Shown here in pieces: positions 6,647 through 15,556 of a stretch of DNA of 64,000 nucleotides. Below the pieces are notes generated by a model, which was not told where the DNA came from, ran no database searches, and worked only from the letters and a program-made list of their open reading frames with translations. The position numbers and the translations under genes were made by a program. Position 1 is the stretch's first letter. Each line of letters opens with the position of its first letter. Source of the DNA: Flavobacterium sp. K5-23 (GTDB taxonomy: Bacteria > Bacteroidota > Bacteroidia > Flavobacteriales > Flavobacteriaceae); assembly GCF_023278045.1 (NCBI RefSeq), contig NZ_CP056783.1, forward strand, positions 1,645,501 through 1,709,500, given 5' to 3'.

Positions 6647-9058
6647 TTAGTTTTTTAAATATTTCTCCAGGAATTGGTCTTGTTCCCATAGTAAATGCAA
6701 TATGTTTTCTTTAGCAGCATAACCGTGTGATTCTTTAGGTAAAATCACCATTCTTGCAGGTGCTCCTAGACCTTTTAAAGCTTGGAAATAACGCTCCGTT
6801 TGTAATGTGAATGTACCAGGGTTATTGTCCGCTTCTCCGTGAACTAACAACAATGGTGTTTTCATTTTATTGGCATTCATAAAAGGAGACATCGTGTTGT
6901 ACACTTCAGGAACTTCCCAGTAATTACGTTGCTCTGACTGGAATCCAAAAGGAGTAAGAGTTCTATTGTATGCGCCACTTCTAGCAATTCCACAAGCAAA
7001 TAAATTAGAGTGAGTCAATAAATTAGCAGTCATAAATGCTCCGTAAGAATGTCCTCCAATAGCCACTTTTTTCCTGTTGATATATCCTAAAGCATCTACT
7101 GCATTAATTGCAGCCTCAGCATTATCGACAAGCTGTGTGATAAAATTATCATTTGGCTCTGTTGTTCCTTCTCCAATAATAGGGAAAGCAGCATCGTCTA
7201 AGACAGCATATCCTTTAGTAACCCAGTAAATGAACGATCCATAATTAGGGAATGTAAATTCATTTGAGTTTTGACTGCTTTGTCCAGCTGAATTCTTGTC
7301 TTTGTATTCTGCTGGGTAAGCCCAAATTAATAATGGTAGTTTCTCTTTTTTAACTTTGTCGTAACCTGCAGGTAAATAAAAAGTTCCGGATAATTCCACT
7401 CCATCTTTACGTTTGTATTTGATCACTTCTTTGCTAACATTTTTAATGCTTTCAAACGGATTTTCAAACGATGTTATAGGTGTTAGTTTATTTTTTTGCT
7501 TGATGTTTCTAAAGTAGTAATTTGGATATTCACTTTTAGATTGAATAAGTACTAAAACCTCTCCTTTTTTGAAATCTTCTATAGATAATAAGTTTTCTTT
7601 TTTATCAGTATAAGTTGAAGTATAAAGACGATTTGTTTTTAAAGTATTCAAGCTAAATTCATCTATAAAAGGGAATTGACCTTGTTTAGTAAAACCATCA
7701 CCCATTAAAAATAGCTTGTTATTTTCTATAGCTAAAACACGTTTCCCGTATTGATTTTTTATAGTTTCAAAATTACCTGGATCAGAATAGATGTCTTGTG
7801 AATTTCTGTCTGAAATCACTTTTGGTACTTGATTTACATCTGATGGATTTAGTAAATAAGTTTTAGTGTTTCTAGTGTCATACCATTGATCAAATACTAC
7901 GGCAGTAGTTTCATTCCCCCAGATCACACCTCCAAAACGTTGTTTTGTTTTCATCACTATTGAAGGAGCAACATCAAATGGTGCATTCCATAATGAAACT
8001 GCATCTCTGTAGTCCACTTTGTTTTCAGGATTTCCTTCGTCTAAAGCTTCCACAAAAGATAAAGTGGCTGGTTTGTCATTTCTCCAGTTCATACTTCTTT
8101 TTCCGGTACGTACTGCCATAAAACCTTTTGGCATTATTTCGAATAAAGGAACTTCATTAACCGTTTTTACCGTTTTACCTGCTCTGTCATAAACAATTGT
8201 TTTTGATGGAAAACGAGATAATGGGACAATGTATGAAAACGGTTTTTGGATCGTAGAGATCATTATGTAGTTCCCGTCTGGAGAGAATTCCTCGCCTGCA
8301 TACATATCAGCGTTTTTAAATAAAGTTGCCGTTCCGTTTAGGTTTACTTTATGTAATTCTGATGTGATGATGTTTTCAAAATTAGTCTCATCAGCTTTAT
8401 TTTTCAATAAATCCTGGTAGGTTCTGTTTTGTGATTTAGAACCATCTGCATTAGAAACGATTGGGCCCAATGGCAAATCTTTCTTGGCATCTAATAAAGC
8501 TGCACGGTTTTTAGGCAACATTTTCACCAATATGTTTTCGTTGTCATTGAACCAGCTGAAAGGATTTCCAAGGTTTGCGTTTACATTAGCCTCGGTTAAT
8601 TTTGTAGCTTTTGCAGTTGCAACATCTACAAACCAAAGTTCAACTCCTGTTGAAGTGGTGTGTGAAAAAGCGATTTTCTTTTCGTTTGGCGACCACGAAA
8701 TATTAGTTAAACGAGGATTAGTGGGTAATCCTGAAACTTGCACTTCGTTTTGGTCTTTTATTTTTCTTAGTTTGATATTGTTAATATAGGTAACCGTACT
8801 AGAGATATTAGTTATTGGGTTAATTCTCAAGCCTCCAAGTCTTAATTCATCTTGATTTAAATCGTCTAATGTTTTATAGGTGTTTCTATAAGACAGCAGC
8901 ATGTATTCTTTTTTAGTATCCATAGATACTGAAGGTGCTCTTTCGTAATCGGCTAAATCTAATATCGATTTAGAGGGTTTTTGATACGTCAAGTTTTCTT
9001 GTGCAAAAGCATTTAAGCTGATGCATAGAAATAACAGAAAGCCTATTTTTAATTTCAT
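6647..9058 (-). CDS. Secreted S9 family serine peptidase, glutamyl-endopeptidase-like (S9D)
   Basis: An 803-residue exported peptidase with signal MKLKIGFLLFLCISLNAFAQ. The N-terminal two-thirds form a beta-propeller-like region (for example ISWSPNEKKIAFS). The C-terminal third is a prolyl-oligopeptidase catalytic domain with nucleophile elbow GGHSYGAFM, Asp in HGEADNNPGT and His in ESHGY. The stretches RSGAYNRTLTPFGFQ and EADNNPGT closely resemble plant chloroplast glutamyl endopeptidase (family S9D), so cleavage after Glu is plausible. It is probably periplasmic or surface-associated, in peptide turnover. It is a monocistronic gene facing the ABC ATPase gene across a shared terminator. Confidence 0.92.
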   Translation of the reverse strand: MKLKIGFLLFLCISLNAFAQENLTYQKPSKSILDLADYERAPSVSMDTKKEYMLLSYRNTYKTLDDLNQDELRLGGLRINPITNISSTVTYINNIKLRKIKDQNEVQVSGLPTNPRLTNISWSPNEKKIAFSHTTSTGVELWFVDVATAKATKLTEANVNANLGNPFSWFNDNENILVKMLPKNRAALLDAKKDLPLGPIVSNADGSKSQNRTYQDLLKNKADETNFENIITSELHKVNLNGTATLFKNADMYAGEEFSPDGNYIMISTIQKPFSYIVPLSRFPSKTIVYDRAGKTVKTVNEVPLFEIMPKGFMAVRTGKRSMNWRNDKPATLSFVEALDEGNPENKVDYRDAVSLWNAPFDVAPSIVMKTKQRFGGVIWGNETTAVVFDQWYDTRNTKTYLLNPSDVNQVPKVISDRNSQDIYSDPGNFETIKNQYGKRVLAIENNKLFLMGDGFTKQGQFPFIDEFSLNTLKTNRLYTSTYTDKKENLLSIEDFKKGEVLVLIQSKSEYPNYYFRNIKQKNKLTPITSFENPFESIKNVSKEVIKYKRKDGVELSGTFYLPAGYDKVKKEKLPLLIWAYPAEYKDKNSAGQSSQNSNEFTFPNYGSFIYWVTKGYAVLDDAAFPIIGEGTTEPNDNFITQLVDNAEAAINAVDALGYINRKKVAIGGHSYGAFMTANLLTHSNLFACGIARSGAYNRTLTPFGFQSEQRNYWEVPEVYNTMSPFMNANKMKTPLLLVHGEADNNPGTFTLQTERYFQALKGLGAPARMVILPKESHGYAAKENILHLLWEQDQFLEKYLKN

Positions 9059-9163
9059 AATTGGAGTTATTTTGGTTTTTAAAATATAATTTTAATTTAT
9101 TTGTCTATTGTATGCACATCTTGTTACATATAGAATGAAATATTTCTTTTGAATCGAAATTCC

Positions 9164-9243
9164 TAGCCCTGATAGAAGTGAAAATCCTTTTATGGTTTTT
9201 TTAGAAAACCATAAAAGATTGAAGCGGATAGCGGGAAATTGCT
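9164..9243 (+). repeat. Dispersed REP-like palindromic repeat, copy 3
   Basis: TAGCCCTGATAGAAGTGAAAATCC opens the unit and GATTGAAGCGGATAGCGGGAAATTGCT closes it. The central hairpin differs from the other copies: TTTTATGGTTTT pairs with AAAACCATAAAA. The flanking boxes are therefore conserved while the stem sequence changes but stays complementary. It lies between the divergent peptidase and KAS III genes. Confidence 0.8.
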
Positions 9244-9285
9244 ACAGAAAATATTAAAATGATAATTTATTAAAAAAGTAGTAAT

Positions 9286-9320
9286 TTGTGAGCCAATAAT
9301 TTATAGTATTTGTAAATTTG
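9286..9320 (+). promoter_or_regulatory. Promoter of the KAS III gene
   Basis: The -7 box TAAATTTG is at 9313-9320 and a TTG triplet at 9286-9288 is a possible -33 element. The start codon follows 28 bases after the -7 box. Confidence 0.6.
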
Positions 9321-9348
9321 CAAACTTATTTTAATTAAAACAATAATT

Positions 9349-10356
9349 ATGTACCATTCTAAAATAACAGGATTAGGGTATTATGTTCCCGATAATGTGG
9401 TGACTAATGACGATTTGTCGAAGTTGATTGACACTAATGACGAGTGGATTCAGGAAAGAACGGGAATTAAAGAGCGAAGACATATTATAAAAGGCGAGGA
9501 TACTACGACTTCTATGGGAGTGAAAGCGGCTGAGATTGCTATTGAGCGTTCAGGAGTTGCTAAGGAAGATATCGATTTTGTGGTTTTTGCCACATTAAGC
9601 CCGGATTATTATTTTCCAGGACCTGGGGTTATGGTTCAACGTGATTTAGGGTTAAGAACCGTAGGAGCACTAGATGTTAGAAATCAATGTTCGGGTTTTA
9701 TATATGCTATTTCAGTAGCGGATCAATATATTAAAACGGGTATGTATAAAAACATATTGGTAATAGGTTCAGAGGTTCATTCTACAGGATTAGATATGAC
9801 ATCTCGTGGACGTGGAGTTTCGGTTATTTTTGGTGACGGAGCTGGAGCAGCGGTTTTGAGTAGAGAAGAAGATTTGACAAAAGGAATTTTGTCTACACAT
9901 TTACATTCAGAAGGATTGCATGCTGATGAATTAGTTCTAAAAGCTCCTGGAATGGGAGGTAGATGGGTAAATGATATCTTAGCGGATAATGATCCTGACG
10001 ATGAAAGTTACTTTCCTCATATGAACGGACAGTTTGTGTTTAAAAATGCAGTGGTGCGTTTTAGTGAAGTAATTAATGAAGGATTGCAGGCTAATAATCT
10101 ACAAGTTTCGGATATTGATATGTTGATTCCACATCAGGCTAATTTGAGGATTTCTCAATTTATCCAGCAAAAGTTTAAACTTACGGATGATCAGGTTTTT
10201 AATAATATCCAGAAATACGGTAATACAACCGCAGCATCTATTCCTATTGCTTTAACTGAAGCATGGGAACTTGGGAAAATCAAATCTGGAGATACGGTAG
10301 TTCTTGCCGCTTTTGGAAGTGGATTTACATGGGGAAGTGCTGTTATTAAGTGGTAA
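9349..10356 (+). CDS. 3-oxoacyl-ACP synthase III family protein (FabH-like)
   Basis: A 335-residue thiolase-fold condensing enzyme. The catalytic triad is complete: Cys114 in NQCSGF, His in PHQANLRI near residue 260, and Asn in YGNTTAASIP near residue 290. The DEWIQERTGIKERR segment is the hallmark N-terminal FabH motif. Such enzymes condense an acyl-CoA primer with malonyl-ACP to start fatty-acid or related chains. The gene stands alone, away from any fatty-acid cluster, so it may be a second, specialised KAS III rather than the main FabH. That distinction is inference from context. It has its own promoter and terminator. Confidence 0.93.
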   Translation: MYHSKITGLGYYVPDNVVTNDDLSKLIDTNDEWIQERTGIKERRHIIKGEDTTTSMGVKAAEIAIERSGVAKEDIDFVVFATLSPDYYFPGPGVMVQRDLGLRTVGALDVRNQCSGFIYAISVADQYIKTGMYKNILVIGSEVHSTGLDMTSRGRGVSVIFGDGAGAAVLSREEDLTKGILSTHLHSEGLHADELVLKAPGMGGRWVNDILADNDPDDESYFPHMNGQFVFKNAVVRFSEVINEGLQANNLQVSDIDMLIPHQANLRISQFIQQKFKLTDDQVFNNIQKYGNTTAASIPIALTEAWELGKIKSGDTVVLAAFGSGFTWGSAVIKW

Positions 10357-10382
10357 TACTTTTTCTATTTTATTATAAATAC

Positions 10383-10418
10383 AAAAAACCCGGAGTTGGC
10401 ATACTCCGGGTTTTTTTT
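10383..10418. terminator. Bidirectional terminator between the KAS III and TonB-dependent receptor genes
   Basis: A-run, ACCCGGAGT, short loop, ACTCCGGGT, T-run: a symmetric hairpin between converging genes. Confidence 0.9.
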
Positions 10419-10444
10419 GGCAACAAATTATTCAAACTAAATTT

Positions 10445-12874
10445 TTATAAAATTCCACCCCCACCTTGGGTTTCATTTGCATCACGTTGTTTACGCTGAA
10501 GCGCTTTGTTTTTTGCTCCACCAAAGATGTAGTTAAACCCGATGTAATAGGTTTGGCTTTCCCAATAAAAAGCCCCTACTTGGTTGTATGGAATTTTTCC
10601 ATTGAAACCAAAGTGCATTGTATTAAACAAATCATTTGCACGTACAGTTATCGTTCCTTTTCCTTTTAACACATTGTAAGTTGCTCCTAAATCAGCTTTG
10701 TACATTGCATTTCTTTCAAATTGTAATCCTAAATCACGACCTCTATACATCCCGAAAAGTTGGAAACGTAATTCTTTAGTAGCGGTAAATGTATTGTTCA
10801 GTCTTGCGTTAAAAGTAGTTACATCGACTTGTCCGTTTTCTAATAATCCGGTATTAGCATTTTCAACAGTTCCTTTAACGGTTTTGAAATAAGCATCTAC
10901 ACTTGCATTTATGGACCACCAAGGAGTGAATTTTAAATTTGCCGAAGATTCTATACCGTATGAATTATTATTGTCAAAGTTGTTGAATGATATAATATCT
11001 TGATTGCTGTTATCAGGATTTTTATAAATCACTCTTCCTATTTCATTATTGATTTGTCTATAGAAAATTCCCGAAGTAATAGAACCTATTTTAGTGGTTT
11101 TAGTGTAATTTACTTCAAATGAATTGGTAAATTGAGGTTCCAATTCTGGATTTCCTCTAGATTCCACTAATGGTGTTGTCCATTCTCTAATAGGATTTAT
11201 TTGACCAACACTTGGTCTGTCAACTCTGCGTGAATAATTTAAATTGAAAGTGTTTTTATCATCTAAAGTATAAGTAAAAAAGGCTGATGGGTAAAAAGAG
11301 AAAATATTGTCTTCTATGTTTTTATCACTTGTAAAAGAAGGATTAACAACTTTGCTGTTAAATGCTGCTTCGATCGAATAGTTCTCTAGACGCAAACCAA
11401 CTTGTCCACTCCATTTTTTCCATTGTTTGCTGTAATTAGCATAAGCAGAATAAATGTTTCTGTCGTAACTAAAATGGTTAGTTGTGTTAGGAGTAGCCGT
11501 AATGTAATCTAAGAATTGATTTGAAGTGGAAAGATTTCTGCTTTCAGCACCCAACTCCAGTTTTGCAGTTTCAGATAATGGATTGACGTAATCTATGTTT
11601 ATTTGGTAATTATCAGTATTACTGTCTATGTTATTCGTGTTCGATGTTGGTATAAAAGGAAATTGATACAGCGTGTTTTCGTTATTTTTTGTTTTCGAAA
11701 AATTAGCTTGCGCTTCTATGTTTTCCCCTTTTTTAGTGAATTCGTGTTTGTAATCGATGTCATAAGTCTGTGTGTTATTGTCACTTTTCGAATTAAAAAG
11801 CTGTTTAGTGTCATCATTAGAAGGATCTATATAATTCACAAATGTGCTTCCGTTTCCTTTACCGTCAACTATATTCTGATTTGTATAAAACGAAAGAGTG
11901 TTTTTTTCATTGATATAATAATCAATTCCAGCTTTAAGTAAATGAGATGTGTTTAGATTAATGAAATTAAAATTTTGTTCGTTTTCAAGATTTGGTCTTT
12001 CACTATTTATGAATCCGCGATTTGCGTTTCTTCCATGGTTTAATCCGTAGTTACCATAAATATTTATTTTACCTGTTTTATAATTTAAATTAAGAGCAGT
12101 GTTTAGTTTTGGTGTGATACCAAAAGTTACTCCGCTATTGATCGAACCATTAAAACCGTCTTTTGCGTTCTTGTGTAAAATGATATTGATGATACCACTC
12201 ATTCCTTCAGGGTTGTATTTTGCCGATGGATTTGTAATTAATTCAATTTGTTTAATGGAAGACGAAGGGATTTGTTGTAACAATTGTGCAGTATCAATAT
12301 TAGACGGTTTTCCGTCTATTAATACTCTTACATTGTTGTTTCCTCTAAGACTTAATTCTTTTGTTTGGGGATCAATACTTACTGTTGGGATATTGTTGAA
12401 AATTTCAGAAGCGTTAGTTCCTGAAGCCACAATATCTTTCCCTACATTAATTACTTTTCTATCTATTTTTTGTTCGAAAGTGGATTTTTCACTAATGATT
12501 TCCACACCTTTAAGTTGGATGGCGTCTTCTTCAAGAACAATTGTGTTTAAGTTTCCATTTTTGTTTTCATTACTTAAACTCACTTTTTTTGTTACTGTTT
12601 TGTAACCCATAAACTGTATTTCTACGGTGTAGGTTTTTAAAGGAAGGTTTTTGATTAAGAAAGTCCCTTTGTCAGATGAAATGTCACCAGTAATAAATTT
12701 GGTTCCTTCCTTTACAATAATATTTACATACGGAAGAGGTTGGTTACTATTCTTGTCAATAATTTTTCCGGAGATAGTTCCCTGACTTTCAAGAAGTGCA
12801 GGTTTGACTGAGTTTTGCCCTTGCATCGAAACGAGTGTTCCGAATAACAAGACTAAAAATAATTTGAATTTCAT
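10445..12874 (-). CDS. TonB-dependent receptor, outer-membrane beta-barrel family
   Basis: I place the start at the ATG complementary to 12872-12874, giving 809 residues that open with signal peptide MKFKLFLVLLFGTLVSMQGQ. A start 24 codons further upstream is open but would be preceded by no promoter, since the -7 box lies inside that extension. Domains in order are a CarboxypepD_reg-like domain (about 35-110, GTISGKIIDKNSNQPLPYVN), a plug domain (about 130-240, with VRVLIDGKPSN and MSGIINIILHKNA), and a large C-terminal beta-barrel. It resembles the outer-membrane beta-barrel family common in Flavobacterium. The substrate is unknown; no SusD partner is adjacent, arguing against a polysaccharide locus. 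Confidence 0.9.
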   Translation of the reverse strand: MKFKLFLVLLFGTLVSMQGQNSVKPALLESQGTISGKIIDKNSNQPLPYVNIIVKEGTKFITGDISSDKGTFLIKNLPLKTYTVEIQFMGYKTVTKKVSLSNENKNGNLNTIVLEEDAIQLKGVEIISEKSTFEQKIDRKVINVGKDIVASGTNASEIFNNIPTVSIDPQTKELSLRGNNNVRVLIDGKPSNIDTAQLLQQIPSSSIKQIELITNPSAKYNPEGMSGIINIILHKNAKDGFNGSINSGVTFGITPKLNTALNLNYKTGKINIYGNYGLNHGRNANRGFINSERPNLENEQNFNFINLNTSHLLKAGIDYYINEKNTLSFYTNQNIVDGKGNGSTFVNYIDPSNDDTKQLFNSKSDNNTQTYDIDYKHEFTKKGENIEAQANFSKTKNNENTLYQFPFIPTSNTNNIDSNTDNYQINIDYVNPLSETAKLELGAESRNLSTSNQFLDYITATPNTTNHFSYDRNIYSAYANYSKQWKKWSGQVGLRLENYSIEAAFNSKVVNPSFTSDKNIEDNIFSFYPSAFFTYTLDDKNTFNLNYSRRVDRPSVGQINPIREWTTPLVESRGNPELEPQFTNSFEVNYTKTTKIGSITSGIFYRQINNEIGRVIYKNPDNSNQDIISFNNFDNNNSYGIESSANLKFTPWWSINASVDAYFKTVKGTVENANTGLLENGQVDVTTFNARLNNTFTATKELRFQLFGMYRGRDLGLQFERNAMYKADLGATYNVLKGKGTITVRANDLFNTMHFGFNGKIPYNQVGAFYWESQTYYIGFNYIFGGAKNKALQRKQRDANETQGGGGIL

Positions 12875-12909
12875 GATTTTTGATTTTGATTGTGAATTGA
12901 TTGATGATG

Positions 12910-12917
12910 CAAAGGTA
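12910..12917 (-). promoter_or_regulatory. -7 box of the TonB-dependent receptor gene
   Basis: Reading the minus strand, TACCTTTG matches TAnnTTTG and ends 35 bases before the preferred ATG. It falls inside the longer alternative reading frame, which supports the shorter start. Confidence 0.65.
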
Positions 12918-13140
12918 ATCTTTATTTTGAATAACTTGTAATACATAGTACTGTTTTTAACAATATTTAATATTTCCTAGCAAATACTAGTATTAGGTGT
13001 TATACAATAGACTCTTTAATGAATAAATTGTTACAGTTTTTTTTTTAAAAACACTGTAATTCATACTTTAATGCGTTAATTGCCTCATTTTGAGTAAGAA
13101 ATTATCTTGTTATCCGATTTTCAATTTGCTACATTATAAC

Positions 13141-13148
13141 TATCTTTG
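13141..13148 (+). promoter_or_regulatory. -7 box of argS
   Basis: TATCTTTG matches the -7 consensus, 24 bases before the argS start codon. TTG triplets upstream are not at the expected distance. Confidence 0.6.
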
Positions 13149-13172
13149 CTTCTTTAAAAATAAAAAGACAAA

Positions 13173-14951
13173 ATGACATTATCACAGATTCTTACCCCCT
13201 CAATTGAGAAAGCTATTCATGCTTTATTTGATATTACTATTGAAAAAGTTGAGTTTCAATCTACGCGGAAGGAATTTGAAGGAGACATCACTATGGTGAT
13301 TTTTCCTTTATTGAAGGTTATAAAGAGTAATCCTGTAGAATTAGGGAATAAAATAGGGAATTATCTAGTTGAAAATGTAGCTGAGGTTTCCCGTTTTAAC
13401 GTAGTGTCAGGTTTCTTGAATATCGTGATTTCAGATGAGCATTATTTAAATTTTTTCAATGCAATTAAAGACGATGCGAAATTTGGTATTAAATCTCCTA
13501 ATCCAAATGACAAAGCGGTGTTAGTTGAATATTCTTCTCCAAACACTAACAAGCCTTTGCATTTAGGGCACGTTCGTAATAATTTATTAGGATACTCAGT
13601 TGCCGAAATTATCAAAGCTTCAGGGAAAAAAGTATACAAAACCCAAATCATCAATGATAGGGGAATTCATATCTGTAAGTCTATGTTGGCTTGGCAGAAA
13701 TTCGGAAACGGTGAAACTCCTGAATCAACTGGTCAAAAAGGAGATAAATTAGTCGGGAATTATTATGTGGCTTTTGATAAAGCGTACAAACAAGAAATAG
13801 CTCAGTTAATGAGCGAAGGAAAAACAGAAGAAGAAGCAAAAAAACAGGCTCCAATAATTATTGAAGCTCAGGAAATGCTTTTAAAATGGGAAGCTGGAGA
13901 TGAAGAAGTGATTTCGCTTTGGAAAACGATGAACCAATGGGTTTATGATGGTTTTGAAATAACATATAAAAACCTTGGGGTTGATTTTGATTACTATTAT
14001 TATGAAAGTAATACCTATTTATTAGGGAAAGATGTTGTCCAAATAGGATTAGAAAAAGGAATATTCGAAAAAGATCCAGATGGTTCTGTTTGGATTGATT
14101 TGACTGATGAAGGATTAGACCGTAAAATTGTATTGCGTTCAGATGGTACTGCAGTTTATATGACTCAGGATATAGGAACTGCAATTCAACGTGTGAAAGA
14201 TTTGCCGGATGTAGGTGGAATGGTTTATACGGTAGGGAATGAGCAGGATTATCACTTCAAAGTGTTATTCCTGATTTTGAAAAAACTTGGTTTTGACTGG
14301 GCTTCCAGTCTATTTCATTTATCATACGGGATGGTGGATTTACCTTCCGGAAAAATGAAAAGCCGTGAAGGAACTGTTGTGGATGCAGATGATTTAATGC
14401 AGGAAATGACGGATACTGCCCAGAAAATATCGGAAGATTTAGGGAAGTTAGAAGGCTATTCTGATGAAGAAAAATTAAAACTATACACCACTATTGGTTT
14501 GGGTGCTTTGAAATATTATATATTAAAAGTGGATCCAAAAAAACGAATCCTTTTCGATCCGGAAGAATCTGTTGATTTTGCCGGAAATACAGGTCCGTTC
14601 ATTCAATACACTTATGCAAGAATCCAATCAATAATCCGCAAAGCTGATTTTGATTTCACTGGAACTTCTACTATTACGGAGCTTCATGAAAAAGAAAAGG
14701 AATTGTTGAAACAACTGGAATTGTTTCCAGAGGTAATTCAAAATGCGGCGCATCATCACAGTCCGGCTTTATTAGCTAATTACACATACGATTTAGTTCG
14801 TGAGTACAATTCATTTTATCAAGCTGTTCCTATTCTTGGAGAAGAAAACCTAGACAAGAAAGTATTCAGAGTGCAGCTTTCTAAGAAAGTGGCTGATACT
14901 ATAGCGGTTTCTTTTAAATTATTCGGAATAAACGTACCTGAGAGAATGTAA
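13173..14951 (+). CDS. argS: Arginine--tRNA ligase
   Basis: A class I aminoacyl-tRNA synthetase of 592 residues, a normal length for ArgRS. An N-terminal tRNA D-loop-binding (Add1) domain spans roughly residues 1-85. The HIGH motif appears as HLGHVRNN near residue 130 after SSPNTNKPL. The KMSKS position carries KMKSREGT near residue 410. The all-helical DALR anticodon-binding domain forms the C-terminus, ending LFGINVPERM. It charges tRNA-Arg in the cytoplasm. It is monocistronic, with its own -7 box and a terminator 18 bases after the stop. Confidence 0.97.
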   Translation: MTLSQILTPSIEKAIHALFDITIEKVEFQSTRKEFEGDITMVIFPLLKVIKSNPVELGNKIGNYLVENVAEVSRFNVVSGFLNIVISDEHYLNFFNAIKDDAKFGIKSPNPNDKAVLVEYSSPNTNKPLHLGHVRNNLLGYSVAEIIKASGKKVYKTQIINDRGIHICKSMLAWQKFGNGETPESTGQKGDKLVGNYYVAFDKAYKQEIAQLMSEGKTEEEAKKQAPIIIEAQEMLLKWEAGDEEVISLWKTMNQWVYDGFEITYKNLGVDFDYYYYESNTYLLGKDVVQIGLEKGIFEKDPDGSVWIDLTDEGLDRKIVLRSDGTAVYMTQDIGTAIQRVKDLPDVGGMVYTVGNEQDYHFKVLFLILKKLGFDWASSLFHLSYGMVDLPSGKMKSREGTVVDADDLMQEMTDTAQKISEDLGKLEGYSDEEKLKLYTTIGLGALKYYILKVDPKKRILFDPEESVDFAGNTGPFIQYTYARIQSIIRKADFDFTGTSTITELHEKEKELLKQLELFPEVIQNAAHHHSPALLANYTYDLVREYNSFYQAVPILGEENLDKKVFRVQLSKKVADTIAVSFKLFGINVPERM

Positions 14952-14969
14952 TCCTAACTTATATTATAT

Positions 14970-15004
14970 AAAAAAAACGACTTCAATTTGAAGTCGTTTT
15001 TTTT
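14970..15004. terminator. Bidirectional terminator between argS and the small membrane protein gene
   Basis: A-run, ACGACTTCA, ATT, TGAAGTCGT, T-run; it lies between converging genes. Confidence 0.9.
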
Positions 15005-15014
15005 GTTTAAAATT

Positions 15015-15251
15015 TTACTTTTTGGAAGATTGGATTAATCCAAATAAGCTTACTATACCCCAAGTTCCTTCTAGAATGATAAAAGGCACGTAGTTAATTA
15101 AAATTGATGCATAACAAGCAATGCTAGCTCCAATTATGTTCAGGACGAAATATAATTTCCCTTCTTTAGGGATGAAAGAAAAGATATTTAAGAAGTAGGC
15201 AATTAGTATAATGCCAACTCCTATAGAGCCAATAATGTCGTTGTAACTCAT
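15015..15251 (-). CDS. Small CBU_0592-like membrane protein
   Basis: A 78-residue protein with three hydrophobic segments at about residues 5-27, 33-52 and 54-73. The arrangement GxIGxxxILIAYFLN, a middle LNIIGA segment and a WGIVSLFGL end resembles the CBU_0592 small membrane-protein family, whose function is not known to me. It lies alone between the argS terminator and ffh, divergent from ffh. It is predicted to be in the inner membrane; no catalytic residues are evident. Confidence 0.7.
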   Translation of the reverse strand: MSYNDIIGSIGVGIILIAYFLNIFSFIPKEGKLYFVLNIIGASIACYASILINYVPFIILEGTWGIVSLFGLIQSSKK

Positions 15252-15556
15252 AGTTTTGTGAATTGATTTAATAGTTCAAACAAATCGATTTTGTTTTGTT
15301 CTAAGTGAAAATAATTTGCTTTTATTTCTTCTTCAACCTGTATTGATATAAATTCTTTATTGGTCAAAAGTAATTAGAATATTTATTTGTAGATGATTTA
15401 TCTTGTAGATATGTATGTTTATTTTTTTCGATTAAATTTCGAAATATAAATTTTTCACTTACTAATTTGGAAAAAGTTGGTTTTTTATTTCTAATACTAT
15501 TTAAACTTCAATATCAAATGATTAAATTTGCTGCTTAATTAAAGAGAAATAGAATT
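15252..15556 (+). promoter_or_regulatory. AT-rich divergent intergenic region with the ffh -7 box
   Basis: This gap of about 300 bases separates the small membrane-protein gene from ffh. I see no gene or hairpin of note. A -7 box TAAATTTG at 15523-15530 lies 26 bases before the ffh start. Confidence 0.5.

Noticed and set aside
12099..12605. A 168-codon plus-strand frame opposite the TonB-dependent receptor
   Set aside because: It lies within a well-supported gene with clear domains and shows no motif of its own.
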